A stretch of 64,000 nucleotides of DNA from Clostridiales bacterium GWF2_38_85 (GCA_001797275.1 MGOY01000032.1:124001-188000); one strand, 5' to 3'; counted from the first letter of the stretch, positions 45,394 through 55,094 are shown. The notes: generated from the sequence alone by a model not told the origin. Numbers and translations: made by a program.

Positions 45394-46335
45394 CTTTAGG
45401 AAGTCAGGTTTACTCGCATTGAATATCCTTCCGTTCAAGTATTCGAGTGAAGTTGCAGGCGGATTGAATTTAAAAGTCAATGTATAGGCAGAAAGTGCTT
45501 GGGATACAAATCCCGCCTTTCTGTCTTCTTTATTTTCCGCGTATTTTCCGTCACCAAGTAATGGATGACCAATGTTTGCAAGCTGTGCACGTATCTGGTG
45601 TGTTCTGCCGGTTATTAATGTAACCTCGAGAAGTGTAAGCTTTTTTACTGGGTTTGTTTGTATGTTTTTATATTTTAAGACAGCGATCTTATTTGATGCG
45701 TTTTTATGTTTAGACAGTATAACACGGTTTTCATCAGATATCTTTTCGATGTAATCTGTCAGTGTCTCTTCATTGCTTTTCGGTATTCCGTGAACAACGC
45801 AAAGGTATTTCTTTTCAATTTCATGGTTTTTAATTTTGTCATTTAATATTCGGAGAGCCTCAGCTGTCTTTGCGGCAATAATCAATCCTTCGGTATTTCT
45901 GTCAATGCGATTGCAGAGTGCGGGTGAAAATGAGTTCTCACTTTCAGGGTTATATTCCTTCTTCTGATATAGATATGCTTTTACATGATTTATCAGAGTA
46001 TTGAATTCTTCTTTGTCATCAGAATGAACTATCATACCTGACGGTTTATTAACAATAATAATATTGCTGTCTTCAAAAACAACATTAACGTTTGGTTTGA
46101 CAGACATAAATTGATTTTCTTTTTTTGCACCAAAGAACTCATCACTGATGAAAAATGTCAGAACATCATTTTCGTTAAGGTTCTGAGTTTCCACAACTTT
46201 TTTTCCGTTGATTTTGATACATTTCAACCTAATATATTTATACATTAGTGATTTAGGCATTGTAGGAAAATATTTCCCGAGAAATTTATCAAGTCTTATA
46301 TTACTGTCATTTTTATTTATTGTTAGTGTTCTCAT
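45385..46335 (-). CDS. RluA-family pseudouridine synthase
   Basis: N-terminal S4-like RNA-binding segment (RLDKFLGKYFPTMPKSLMYK), then the catalytic domain with CNRIDRNTEGLIIAAK, where the Asp is the nucleophile (the usual form is RLDRDTSG; the Ile and Asn are mild variants). TGRTHQIRAQLANIGHPLLG follows. 316 aa. Probably acts on 23S rRNA; the target cannot be assigned. Confidence 0.92.
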   Translation of the reverse strand: MRTLTINKNDSNIRLDKFLGKYFPTMPKSLMYKYIRLKCIKINGKKVVETQNLNENDVLTFFISDEFFGAKKENQFMSVKPNVNVVFEDSNIIIVNKPSGMIVHSDDKEEFNTLINHVKAYLYQKKEYNPESENSFSPALCNRIDRNTEGLIIAAKTAEALRILNDKIKNHEIEKKYLCVVHGIPKSNEETLTDYIEKISDENRVILSKHKNASNKIAVLKYKNIQTNPVKKLTLLEVTLITGRTHQIRAQLANIGHPLLGDGKYAENKEDRKAGFVSQALSAYTLTFKFNPPATSLEYLNGRIFNASKPDFLKLF

Positions 46336-46507
46336 TTTATCTCTTTCAAATAAATTTAATATTATATTTACACATTATATAAAAGGTATAAATTAATTAT
46401 ACCAAAAAATTTTTATATTTTCAAGTTATTCAGTTGATTTTTATTAAATGTCGTTATATAATAATACACAATGTAAATTCTGCGTAAAATTAAATGCAGA
46501 AAAATAT

Positions 46508-46535
46508 TTGATTGTTTTACAATTAATATTAGAAT
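46508..46535 (+). promoter_or_regulatory. Candidate promoter of the large GDPD gene
   Basis: TTGATT, 16 bases, TAGAAT, ending 16 bases before the ATG. Confidence 0.4.
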
Positions 46536-46551
46536 TAGAAAGGAAGATACG

Positions 46552-49299
46552 ATGAAGAAGTTTTCATTCAAAGCATTAAGCTTAATTTTAATGCTAACAA
46601 TGTTATTGCCGATGATGGGAATAACAACTATTGCGGATGATTTAACTATTATCAGCGACACATCTCCTGCAATATCGGCAACAGTAGGAGATACTGTTGA
46701 TCTTGCTGATTACGCATTCGGCACAGTTTCCTGCGACAAAATCACTTGGACCGTCGCTAATGACGGTGCTGCTCTCAACGGAACAACCTTTGCCGCAACC
46801 GCAAGAGGTGCGTATATTTTCAATGGTACCTATGAAAATACCGACTATGTACTTTTCATTGTTGTTAAAACAGCTGATGAAGAGGATTATGTTATCTATG
46901 AAAACGATTTTGATGATGAAGCTGATCTTGAAGGCATTTCTAAAATACAGGGTAAAGATGCAACAATATCTGATGGTAAGTTGATTGTTGATGCAACTCC
47001 GACAGGAGCAACAAGACTTCTCCTTCCGGATTACCTTAGTTCTTTCGGTGATTATAAGATTGAAGCAACAGCTACTATTACGGAAGCATCTGATACATCA
47101 AGATGGATGTCTGTTATGTACAGAGTTCAGAATAATAATTTTCCTTATTATCAGATGGCTGTGCGAAAAGATGCAACAGCAGCAAATGGTGTTGAATTTG
47201 CTGAAAGAGATCCTTCCGATGCTTGGAAAGTTAGCAATAAAACAGCTTATACCGAAGTAATTAGTGATACAAAACAATATACATTGACAGTAAAAGCTTA
47301 TCAGAATTATGTATCTGAGAGTATCGGTAAAAAAATCCTGCTTTATTCCGATGCTGCAAGCAGCTATACAAAAGGTAAAATTGGTTTTCAAGTATCATCA
47401 GGTAAAATGATTATTGACAGCGTCAAGGTTTCATTGCAACTTGAAATTCCTGAACAGCCCAAAGCAAAACCAGCTTTGGTTGATGTTCGAGATTTTACAT
47501 CAAACCTTACAACAACTCCAACAGTTGTTTCATACATAAAGACAGCTGATGATTATGATAACATACTGACTAATTCACCTGCAACAGCTATATTCAATTT
47601 GAATGATGCAGGCGAAGTTGTTGATAAGGATGGCACAAAGCTTGCTACTATTGAAGAAGCTTATGCAAAACTCGAAAATAAGGTTATTGCCGGATTCATT
47701 CCATCAAGCAATACATCTGTTGATGTTCTTGTAACTTATCTTAATGATAATGAAATTGATGATGTACTTATTGCTTCATCTGATACAGTGATAGTACAAT
47801 ATGCGAGAACATCATATAAGATGGCACGCGGAGCTATAATTTTTGCTGACGGTGCAACCGATGAAGCTGCATTAATGACAATCAGAGAGACCGTAAACAG
47901 TAACAGTTCAAAGATTGCAATTCTTCCATATTCAATGGCAAAGAAAGAGCTTGTAAGCTTTCTTCAGCAACTGCTTGTAACCGTATGGGTTGAAGCTCCC
48001 GAAAATGAAACAGAAGCGCAGGATATGGCACTCATACTCAGCGGCGCGAACGGTATCGTTGTAAGCGATGTTGCACAAGCAGAGAAGTGCTTCACCGAAA
48101 ATTTTGAAGAAAACTCATTTACAAGAGAAATATATGTAATTGGACACAGAGGCGTACCCTCTCTCGCACCCGAAAATACAATTGAAGGCTCTAAACTTGC
48201 TGCGCAGCTTGGTGCTCAGATTATAGAGAACGATATATACATAACAAAAGATAACATTCTTGTTGTAATGCATGATGGCGATCTTGCAAGAACTACAAAC
48301 GGAACCGGGAATATCGAAAACTATACATATGCAGAATTACATGAATTCCTGATAGATACTCATGCAAGCGATTCAAAGTATACAGATGTCAAAATCCCGT
48401 CGCTTGAAGATTATTTCAAGGAATTCAAGGATAAGGGCACACTCATATTTGTAGAAATTAAATCTGGTAAAGCTGAGCTTATTACAGAGCTTGCAAGACT
48501 GGTTGAAGAATATGATTTTTATGATCAGATGTGTGTCATTTCATTTAACTCTGCTCAACTTCTTGCACTTCAGAAAGTAATGTCTGGTATGTCAATGGGC
48601 TATCTATGCAGTGGCTTGACAAATGCAGCTACACCTGTAGAGAGTATCCGCTCAGTTTTAATGTCAACACAGTTGTATAACACAACATTCAATCAAGATT
48701 ATAATGGTATTAATCAGGAATTTCTCACTGAGTCAAATCACAGAGGAATCACCTCATGGCCTTGGACTTATACAGATCGTAGTGTTTTCGATCAATATTA
48801 CATGATGGGTATATTTGGATTGACTACAAACTATGCACAATGGACCAGTACAATGGCAAAGGAAGTTGTCAGTGAAAGTTACGATTACCAAATTGACCTA
48901 AATGCTTCAAAGACAATTGATCTTACTGCCGTAAACTACAACGGTAAAGAAACCGCACTCAGCGCAGAGGCTGAGATTGTAATGCTCTGGGGTGATGACC
49001 TTGTAACCGTTGATGGCAACACATTCACAGCAAAAGCTGAAGGTGAAGCTGCTTTCTATTGCAGATATAAGACAAACCTTATGAAGACTGATACCGAAAT
49101 AGCGGAAGAAATTTATATTTATTCACCAGTTATCAAACTTTCACTCGGTACACTTGAAGAAAGCGCAACAATTTCAGAAGAAAGCGTCGTTCCCGGTCTT
49201 AACGATGGACTTGACTGGTATGTATATATTATTATTGCTGTTGCAGTAATAGGTGTAATTGGTCTTGTTGTATTCGTCTCAAAGAATAATAAAAAATAA
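46552..49299 (+). CDS. Surface-anchored multidomain glycerophosphodiester phosphodiesterase
   Basis: 915 aa: signal peptide (1-28), short Ig-like module, a lectin-like beta domain about 120-300, a region about 310-515 that looks like a degenerate GDPD barrel (LLVTVWVEAPENETE... then ANGIVVSD), the active GDPD domain about 527-780 (IGHRGVPSLAPENT, His 532; ENDIYITKDNILVVMHDGDL), a C-terminal Big-like domain, and a TM helix with KNNKK tail. It should cleave glycerophosphodiesters or teichoic-acid type polymers outside the cell. ATG has AGGAAG upstream. Confidence 0.88.
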   Translation: MKKFSFKALSLILMLTMLLPMMGITTIADDLTIISDTSPAISATVGDTVDLADYAFGTVSCDKITWTVANDGAALNGTTFAATARGAYIFNGTYENTDYVLFIVVKTADEEDYVIYENDFDDEADLEGISKIQGKDATISDGKLIVDATPTGATRLLLPDYLSSFGDYKIEATATITEASDTSRWMSVMYRVQNNNFPYYQMAVRKDATAANGVEFAERDPSDAWKVSNKTAYTEVISDTKQYTLTVKAYQNYVSESIGKKILLYSDAASSYTKGKIGFQVSSGKMIIDSVKVSLQLEIPEQPKAKPALVDVRDFTSNLTTTPTVVSYIKTADDYDNILTNSPATAIFNLNDAGEVVDKDGTKLATIEEAYAKLENKVIAGFIPSSNTSVDVLVTYLNDNEIDDVLIASSDTVIVQYARTSYKMARGAIIFADGATDEAALMTIRETVNSNSSKIAILPYSMAKKELVSFLQQLLVTVWVEAPENETEAQDMALILSGANGIVVSDVAQAEKCFTENFEENSFTREIYVIGHRGVPSLAPENTIEGSKLAAQLGAQIIENDIYITKDNILVVMHDGDLARTTNGTGNIENYTYAELHEFLIDTHASDSKYTDVKIPSLEDYFKEFKDKGTLIFVEIKSGKAELITELARLVEEYDFYDQMCVISFNSAQLLALQKVMSGMSMGYLCSGLTNAATPVESIRSVLMSTQLYNTTFNQDYNGINQEFLTESNHRGITSWPWTYTDRSVFDQYYMMGIFGLTTNYAQWTSTMAKEVVSESYDYQIDLNASKTIDLTAVNYNGKETALSAEAEIVMLWGDDLVTVDGNTFTAKAEGEAAFYCRYKTNLMKTDTEIAEEIYIYSPVIKLSLGTLEESATISEESVVPGLNDGLDWYVYIIIAVAVIGVIGLVVFVSKNNKK

Positions 49300-49316
49300 T
49301 AATTTTTAAATCACAT

Positions 49317-49350
49317 AAAAAACTCCTGCCGTATAAGACGGGAGTTTTTT
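49317..49350 (+). terminator. Terminator of the large GDPD gene
   Basis: AAAAAACTCC(TG) - loop - (CG)GGAGTTTTTT, 12 pairs including one wobble, T-tract included in the stem. Confidence 0.88.
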
Positions 49351-49413
49351 ATCACTATATTTTTTAAAGCATATACTTATTATTAAGAAAATATGTAAGG
49401 GGTTAATAAATAT

Positions 49414-50076
49414 ATGAGCTTTTTCAGAAATAGCAGGCGAAATACCGCTATGCCAAGTACTGATAACTGTAACAGCAGAGATACAAATATTGTTTCGGGT
49501 ATCGGTTTCATGGGATTTGACTGTCCAGGATGTAATCATGGAAGACACAGAGAAAATAATGAATTTCTAATACCGTACTCTTCAGGTGAGCAAATAATTT
49601 TAATAACGCCATCAGGTACTGAAAACGGTCAGGCATCGGCTATCGGTTTCGGTAGTACATTTAATTCTTTAACAATAACAAGCAGTGGACAGATAATAAC
49701 CGGTCAGCAGAATATTGCTTTTTTATTGCCGGAAAAATCGATATTATCCGATCTGAACATTTATTTTACGAATACAAATCCGTTATCAACATCTGTAACC
49801 ACCCAAGTAATCAAGGCTCAGGTTTATATTTCAACAACACCAGATAATACCTTTACACCTTTAAATGATGCAGTTGTAACGCTGCAGCCTCAGATTATAG
49901 GATCTATTATTGCCGGAACCTCATTTTTAGGACAAAGAAATAACTTAAAAATTAAGTTAAACGAAAACACAAGAATTATGCTTGTATTTTCATTGAATTA
50001 TGTGTCGGGTGATAATATATCTCTTACAGTTCTCGGATATTCAAGCGCAGGAATGACATTGAAGGACAGATGCTAA
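49414..50076 (+). CDS. BclB-like exosporium C-terminal domain protein
   Basis: 220 aa. From about residue 52 the pattern IPYSSGEQIILI, then AIGFGSTFNSLTI, then YISTTPDNTFTPLNDAVVTL and MLVFSLNYVSG...LGYSSAGMTL follows the C-terminal domain of exosporium glycoprotein BclB. The usual collagen-like Gly-X-X repeat before it is absent. The short N-terminus has several Cys and His (FDCPGCNHGRHR). Likely a spore or surface protein that trimerises; assignment is by motif recall. GGGG lies upstream of the ATG. Confidence 0.75.
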   Translation: MSFFRNSRRNTAMPSTDNCNSRDTNIVSGIGFMGFDCPGCNHGRHRENNEFLIPYSSGEQIILITPSGTENGQASAIGFGSTFNSLTITSSGQIITGQQNIAFLLPEKSILSDLNIYFTNTNPLSTSVTTQVIKAQVYISTTPDNTFTPLNDAVVTLQPQIIGSIIAGTSFLGQRNNLKIKLNENTRIMLVFSLNYVSGDNISLTVLGYSSAGMTLKDRC

Positions 50077-50633
50077 TTTTCAATTTCGATTATTTTATCA
50101 GCGTATTTCGAAACATAATTTCTGTCATGAGTTATTATAATAACTGCTTTATCCTGTGCGATTTCAAGCAATACAGAAGTAATGTTATTAATATTATCAT
50201 CGTCAAGCCCGTTGAAAGGTTCGTCAAGCAATAAAATATCGAAGTCTGAAGATAAGGCTCTTGCTAATTCAACTCGTCTTTGCATTCCTCCTGAAAGTTC
50301 AGAAGGCATCTTGCTTTCTTCGCTTTCAAGTCCAAGAGTTTTCAACATATTCGAAATATCTGTATTCGTATTACCGGCAAGTATTATGTTTTCTTTAACA
50401 TTCAGCCAGGAAAATAATCTATTTTCTTGAAATACAACACTGACCTGACCATCAACCTTGATTGTCCCGCTATCAGGCTTCTCAAGACCTGCGATGAGGC
50501 GTATAAGCGTTGTTTTACCGCTGCCAGATATACCTGTTATAGCAAAAAATCCGTTGGACGGCAGGTTGAATGACAGATCAGAAAGTACCGGTTTTGAATT
50601 GAATGATTTAAATATTTCATCTGCTTTAATCAT
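50073..50633 (-). CDS. ABC transporter ATP-binding protein (SsuB/TauB type)
   Basis: Complete ATPase motifs in only 186 aa: Walker A GISGSGKTTLIRL, Q-loop FQENRLFSW, signature LSGGMQRRVELARAL, Walker B LLLDEPFNGLD, H-loop IITHD. Shorter than the usual 240-260 aa; the C-terminal extension is missing. Its ATG overlaps the permease stop by 4 bases. Drives the importer formed with the two following entries. Confidence 0.92.
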   Translation of the reverse strand: MIKADEIFKSFNSKPVLSDLSFNLPSNGFFAITGISGSGKTTLIRLIAGLEKPDSGTIKVDGQVSVVFQENRLFSWLNVKENIILAGNTNTDISNMLKTLGLESEESKMPSELSGGMQRRVELARALSSDFDILLLDEPFNGLDDDNINNITSVLLEIAQDKAVIIITHDRNYVSKYADKIIEIEN

Positions 50634-51388
50634 ATTTTCTTTTTTAACCTTTTTATAAAAATCCGTTCAATAATAAAGCTTATAACTATTATAACAACAG
50701 TCCATGCGAATAAGTCTGCAGATTCAAGATATATTTTTGCATTATACAATTGCTTTCCAATTGAATACTTAGGTGTTGTCAGAACTTCAGCAGCAACACC
50801 TGCTTTCCACGCCATTCCGAAGGATGATAGAACTGCCGCAGACAGGTATGGTTTTATTGAAGGAATGTAGAATAGTTTAATTTTTTTAAAACCTTTGATT
50901 CTGTATATTTCACAGACTTCATTCAAATTCTTATCCGTATTATTTAAACCTGCATGGATATTTTCCCATATAATAGGTAGAACAATAATAAAAGCTGTAA
51001 CCGCAGGTATTATATTTGTGCTGAGCCAAATATACAGCAATATAATAAATGAGGCAACCGGAGCTGCTTTAAAAATATTTATTATCGGTGAAAACAATGT
51101 TCTGAATATTTTTATATAATATGAAAGAAAGGATATTATAATACCTAAAATCAAAGCAGATAAAAATCCGATTATTATTCTGAGTAAGGATAGAAATGTT
51201 ATAATCCAAAAATCAGGTTTTGCCGCGTTAATGAATAATCTCATTATAACAGCAACGGGGGAGGGAAGTACCACTTCTTTATTTATTAAAAAGGAAGCAA
51301 ACCACCACAGCCCAACCCAAAAAAGAGCTGAAGCTGTGGTGTATAAAATATTTTTTATTTTTGGATGCTTAACGATATATTGCTTCAT
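50630..51388 (-). CDS. ABC transporter permease (SsuC/TauC type)
   Basis: Six TM helices and the EAA-loop region EVCEIYRIKGFKKIKLFYIP. FGMAWKAGVAAEVL near the C-terminus is typical of nitrate/sulfonate/taurine permeases. 252 aa. It overlaps the 3' end of the binding-protein gene by 20 bases, so translation is coupled. Confidence 0.92.
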   Translation of the reverse strand: MKQYIVKHPKIKNILYTTASALFWVGLWWFASFLINKEVVLPSPVAVIMRLFINAAKPDFWIITFLSLLRIIIGFLSALILGIIISFLSYYIKIFRTLFSPIINIFKAAPVASFIILLYIWLSTNIIPAVTAFIIVLPIIWENIHAGLNNTDKNLNEVCEIYRIKGFKKIKLFYIPSIKPYLSAAVLSSFGMAWKAGVAAEVLTTPKYSIGKQLYNAKIYLESADLFAWTVVIIVISFIIERIFIKRLKKKI

Positions 51389-52292
51389 CGGGTATAGCTC
51401 CTCCGATGGACTGAGGATTTTGTTCGTAAAGCATATTGAATATACCCTGAGTCATTGACTTCATTTCATCACCGTCAATATATGTGATGTTACAGTTGGG
51501 AATAGCTTTTTTTGCAAGTGCTGCTTTTGGTATAATTTCATATGTTTCACATAAAGTTGCTGCATCATCGAGATTTGCATTTACATAGTCAACAGAAGCT
51601 TTATAATCCTTCAAGAAAGTTTTAAGAGTATTTTCGTTTTCTTCAGCAAATTTTTTATTTACAATTATACAACCCTGAATAAGCTCATAATCAAATAACT
51701 TGTTCCATTCCTCAGTTAAATCGAGAGCAATTCTGAGGTCTTGATTACTTGATAATGCAGTTGTTACATTAGGTTCCGGCAGCATACCAATGAGAATATC
51801 TCCGCTGACCATCTGAGTAACAAGCGCGGTATGTTCGGTCAAATATTCAACTTCGCAGTTTACACCTTTTTTCTCAAGTAGAGCATTTAATATATATTCC
51901 GGTGTTGAACCCTGACCGGTTGCATAGATTTTTTTACCTTCCAGGTCTTCAAGTGAATTGATTGTATTACCGTTTTCAAGGATATAAAGAACACCTAATG
52001 TATTTATAGCAGCTATCTGAAGCTCACCGTTAGTTTTTGCATATAAGGTTGATGCTAGATTGATCGGTACAGCTGCAATATCATATTCGCCCTTAATAAC
52101 AGCAGCAACAATTTCATCAGGTGCACTGGAAATTGTGAAGTTGTAGTCTGGATTATCCTTCATGAGCTTTACCATACCTATACCGGTTGGCCCTTTTAGT
52201 GTCAATATATCAAGCGACACTTTTTCTTCTTCGCAAGCAGAAAAAGCAAAAATCATAAATGTTGCAAGAATGAATGCTAATATTTTTTTCAT
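51369..52292 (-). CDS. ABC substrate-binding lipoprotein (NMT1/SsuA type)
   Basis: Signal peptide and lipobox FAFSAC, then an NMT1-type periplasmic-binding fold with LKGPTGIGMVKLM, GEYDIAAVPINLA and LEGKKIYATGQGSTPEYIL. First gene of binding protein - permease - ATPase. The family takes up sulfonates, nitrate, thiamine precursors or riboflavin-like compounds; no riboswitch is seen in the leader, so the substrate is open. Confidence 0.92.
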   Translation of the reverse strand: MKKILAFILATFMIFAFSACEEEKVSLDILTLKGPTGIGMVKLMKDNPDYNFTISSAPDEIVAAVIKGEYDIAAVPINLASTLYAKTNGELQIAAINTLGVLYILENGNTINSLEDLEGKKIYATGQGSTPEYILNALLEKKGVNCEVEYLTEHTALVTQMVSGDILIGMLPEPNVTTALSSNQDLRIALDLTEEWNKLFDYELIQGCIIVNKKFAEENENTLKTFLKDYKASVDYVNANLDDAATLCETYEIIPKAALAKKAIPNCNITYIDGDEMKSMTQGIFNMLYEQNPQSIGGAIPDEAIYR

Positions 52293-52340
52293 CTTAGGTT
52301 TTCTCCTTCATGGTACTTAGCCATTACATTTTATATATTT

Positions 52341-52369
52341 ATTATATCTTTAAAAATATAAAAATGCAA
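52341..52369 (-). promoter_or_regulatory. Sigma-A type promoter of the ABC operon
   Basis: Minus strand: TTGCAT, 17 bases, TATAAT, about 50 bases before the ATG. Confidence 0.75.
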
Positions 52370-52484
52370 GCCAAAATATTATAATGAATGTATAAGATTA
52401 AATTGTCGTCATATTATAAAGTTATGAAACTATACGAAATTAATAAATTTAGGGTTGTTTTAGTATAAAAAATGAAAAAAACTA

Positions 52485-52513
52485 TTGCATTTTTCTGCGG
52501 AATATGTTATATT
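52485..52513 (+). promoter_or_regulatory. Sigma-A type promoter of rpmE
   Basis: TTGCAT, 17 bases, TATATT. The leader would be only about 29 bases, leaving no room for an autoregulatory L31 leader. Confidence 0.7.
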
Positions 52514-52548
52514 ACTAAGTGTTATCAAAAGAGAGGAGCATTAGGAAG

Positions 52549-52749
52549 ATGAAAACAGGAATACATCCGCAATATAAAGAAACTACTATAAAGTGTGCAT
52601 GCGGCGAGGAATTTACCACTCGGTCAACAAAACAAAATATTAAAGTTGATATATGCTCAAAATGTCATCCGTTTTTCACCGGTAAGCAAAAGTTTGTTGA
52701 TGCCGGCGGTCGTGTTGATAAATTTAAGAAAAAGTTCAACATTCAATAA
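52549..52749 (+). CDS. rpmE: 50S ribosomal protein L31, zinc-binding type
   Basis: 66 aa, [20 protein letters not shown]. Cys pairs in IKCACG and CSKCHPF mark the zinc-binding (C+) paralogue. ATG 52549 is chosen (AGGAG and AGGAAG upstream); the track start 52519 adds ten residues foreign to L31. Own promoter and terminator. Confidence 0.98.
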   Translation: MKTGIHPQYKETTIKCACGEEFTTRSTKQNIKVDICSKCHPFFTGKQKFVDAGGRVDKFKKKFNIQ

Positions 52750-52780
52750 TTGTTTACCTTTAAGGTTACCGATAAGGTTG

Positions 52781-52818
52781 ATCTCGCACTGGTTATTACC
52801 GCTGCGAGATATTTTTTT
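52781..52818 (+). terminator. Terminator of rpmE
   Basis: ATCTCGCA - 14-base loop - TGCGAGAT, then ATTTTTTT. Confidence 0.88.
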
Positions 52819-52901
52819 ATTTTAACCATTAAATGAATTAAAATATTAATACTAAAAAATTATATTCATTTATCAGTTTATAATAGTGAGGTAGAAAATA
52901 C

Positions 52902-53987
52902 ATGATATTAAAAGAATTTAATGAAAAAAAGCCTAATGCTGTACTTGTTGCATTGGGAAACGATGAAACTACTGAGGAATCAATATCGGAGCTGGAAAGA
53001 CTGCTTGATACGGCAGGAGCAGTTTGTGTTGCAAGAATTACACAGCCCAAGGATAAGCCGGATACTAAAACTTATATCGGAAGCGGAAAGGCAAAAGAGC
53101 TTTCTGAATTTATAAAGACAAGATACGACTCTGATGATGAAATTTCTCTGGTTGTATTTGACGATGAGTTGTCACCTTCCCAGATTGCAAATCTTGAGGA
53201 TATTTTAGATTGTCCGGTTATTGACCGAACAATGCTTATACTTGATATTTTTGCCCAGCATGCGACTACAGCCGAAGGTAAACTGCAAGTAGAAATTGCT
53301 TGCTTGCGATATACAGCACCCAGACTTATCGGCAAAGGCGCTCAGCTGTCAAGGCTTGCCGGTGGTATCGGTACAAGAGGTCCGGGTGAAAGCAAATTAG
53401 AAAGTGATCGCAGACATCTTAAACGTCAAATTTCAGCTCTTGAAAGCAAAATTAACGATCTGGAAAGAACAAGAAGTATAAAAAGAGCCAGACGACTGAA
53501 GTCAGGTATTAAAACAATTGCAATCGTCGGTTATACCAATGCCGGCAAATCAACTCTGATGAATGCATTGACCAATGCAGGGATACTTGCAGAGGATAAA
53601 CTTTTTGCAACGCTTGACCCGACAACAAGAAAATTACGTCTGCCGAGCGGGAAGGAATTTCTGATAACAGACACTGTTGGTTTTGTAAGCAGGTTACCTC
53701 ATCATCTTGTTAAAGCATTCAAATCTACTCTTGAGGAAGTCAAATACGCCGATATAATTATCCGGTTGGTTGATGCCTCCGAAAAATATGAAACAAGAAT
53801 GATGAAGCAGATAGTAACCGATAAACTGCTCGAGGAGCTTGGAGCTACAGATAAACCAACAATCACAATTTATAACAAATACGATGTTGCTATCGAAGAA
53901 GATTTGATTCCAAAAGATGCAATCAGCATTTCCGCAAAAACAGGGAAGGGTATCCAAGCTTTGATAAGTAATCTTGAAGTTGTATAA
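52902..53987 (+). CDS. hflX: GTPase HflX
   Basis: Ribosome-splitting GTPase. N-terminal HflX domain with DTKTYIGSGKAKEL and LSPSQIANLEDI; the glycine-rich linker RGPGESKLESDRR; G1 GYTNAGKSTLMN, G3 DTVGF, G4 NKYD. 361 aa, a short version lacking much of the C-terminal extension. A TATAAT at 52879 lies just upstream, without a clear -35. Confidence 0.95.
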   Translation: MILKEFNEKKPNAVLVALGNDETTEESISELERLLDTAGAVCVARITQPKDKPDTKTYIGSGKAKELSEFIKTRYDSDDEISLVVFDDELSPSQIANLEDILDCPVIDRTMLILDIFAQHATTAEGKLQVEIACLRYTAPRLIGKGAQLSRLAGGIGTRGPGESKLESDRRHLKRQISALESKINDLERTRSIKRARRLKSGIKTIAIVGYTNAGKSTLMNALTNAGILAEDKLFATLDPTTRKLRLPSGKEFLITDTVGFVSRLPHHLVKAFKSTLEEVKYADIIIRLVDASEKYETRMMKQIVTDKLLEELGATDKPTITIYNKYDVAIEEDLIPKDAISISAKTGKGIQALISNLEVV

Positions 53988-54067
53988 TACTAACCCTCAA
54001 AAGAACCATGATGCAATAATTCCCAACTAAAGGTTGATAATTGCTGATTTGTATAAAAATTAAAAAA

Positions 54068-54099
54068 GCATGTTACTGTCAGTCAGCAACATGCCTTTA
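54068..54099. terminator. Terminator between hflX and the small GDPD gene
   Basis: GCATGTT(A)CTG - TCAGT - CAG(C)AACATGC, flanked by AAAAAA on the left and CTTTAT on the right; serves convergent genes. Confidence 0.7.
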
Positions 54100-54897
54100 T
54101 TCTTCTTCAAATATAAATGAATTATATTTTCTGAGAGCATCGCTTTCAAGAAGCTCATCCGGTACCGTCCAGGCAAACATTGGAGTGCGGAATATCAACC
54201 TGCAAAGACGAACCGATAGTAAATATTTGTGCTTATAGTCGTATGCAAGAAAATCCGGCCTTGCAAGCACATTAAGAAGCATTGAACGCAGCAGAAAAAT
54301 AAATAAAAAATATCTCTTTTTATGACGATATGGGAACTTGCACATTAACTGACCGCGTGTTATATCAGGTCTGTTATGTCTGAACCAGAACAAATATAAC
54401 GGATTAAAACTCTCTATACAATAGCTGCCATTATAATTATCCAACAGTTTTACTACAGCTCTGCATATCCTGAAACCGAGAATTTTATTACTTGCTTTAA
54501 TTTCAATAAGCAATGGAACCTTTCCACTGACCAGTTTAAGAACTTCTTTGAATGTAGGTATACTGTTATCAGAATCAAAAATCATATATTGTTTAATCTG
54601 AGTATATGTTAAATCGGATATTTTTTTATTTACATTGCACGCTCGCAATAAATCATAATCATGGAAAACAACTATTTCGCCGTCTTTTGTCAGATGGATA
54701 TCAAGCTCAATGCCAAAACCGTCATTCACTGCTCTCGAAAACGATGATAGTGTATTTTCAGGTGTCAGATAATTATGTAATCCACGATGAGCAAATTTCA
54801 CTCCGAGAAAGTGCTTTACCGGTTTTCTTCTCATGCTGGGCTTGAGAAAATATAAATATATAGTTATGACTACGAGTGTATTAATCAAGTATCTCAT
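54097..54897 (-). CDS. Membrane-anchored glycerophosphodiester phosphodiesterase
   Basis: One N-terminal TM helix (about residues 4-20), then a GDPD barrel: FAHRGLHNYLTPENT (catalytic His and Glu), ELDIHLTKDGEIVVFHDYDL (metal Glu/Asp and second His), LIEIKA. ATG 54897 is chosen because the longer track start at 54960 adds a basic stretch before the helix; AAAGAGG lies about 12 bases upstream. Probably hydrolyses glycerophosphodiesters at the membrane. The gap after it (54961-55219) shows only a terminator. Confidence 0.9.
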   Translation of the reverse strand: MRYLINTLVVITIYLYFLKPSMRRKPVKHFLGVKFAHRGLHNYLTPENTLSSFSRAVNDGFGIELDIHLTKDGEIVVFHDYDLLRACNVNKKISDLTYTQIKQYMIFDSDNSIPTFKEVLKLVSGKVPLLIEIKASNKILGFRICRAVVKLLDNYNGSYCIESFNPLYLFWFRHNRPDITRGQLMCKFPYRHKKRYFLFIFLLRSMLLNVLARPDFLAYDYKHKYLLSVRLCRLIFRTPMFAWTVPDELLESDALRKYNSFIFEEE

Positions 54898-55060
54898 AAT
54901 TATGACCATCCTCTTTCTTAAGTAACCTAAATTTAAAGACTTATATCTTAATTTTCTCATCTTACATTGAATATTATTATAACAAAACTACGCAATAAAG
55001 CAACATGTAAATATTATAATGTAGGTTAATTATTTGTTAAGTGAAGAGTAACTTAAAATA

Positions 55061-55094
55061 CAAAAAAATAAGCAACCAATAACATTGGCTGCTT
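55061..55094 (-). terminator. Minus-strand terminator downstream of the GNAT gene
   Basis: Minus strand: AAGCAGCCAAT - GTT - ATTGGTTGCTT followed by ATTTTTTTTG. About 125 bases after the GNAT stop. Confidence 0.8.

Noticed and set aside
52293-52548. L31 leader or riboswitch between the ABC operon and rpmE
   Set aside because: The two promoters account for the gap, and the rpmE leader from its promoter is only about 29 bases.
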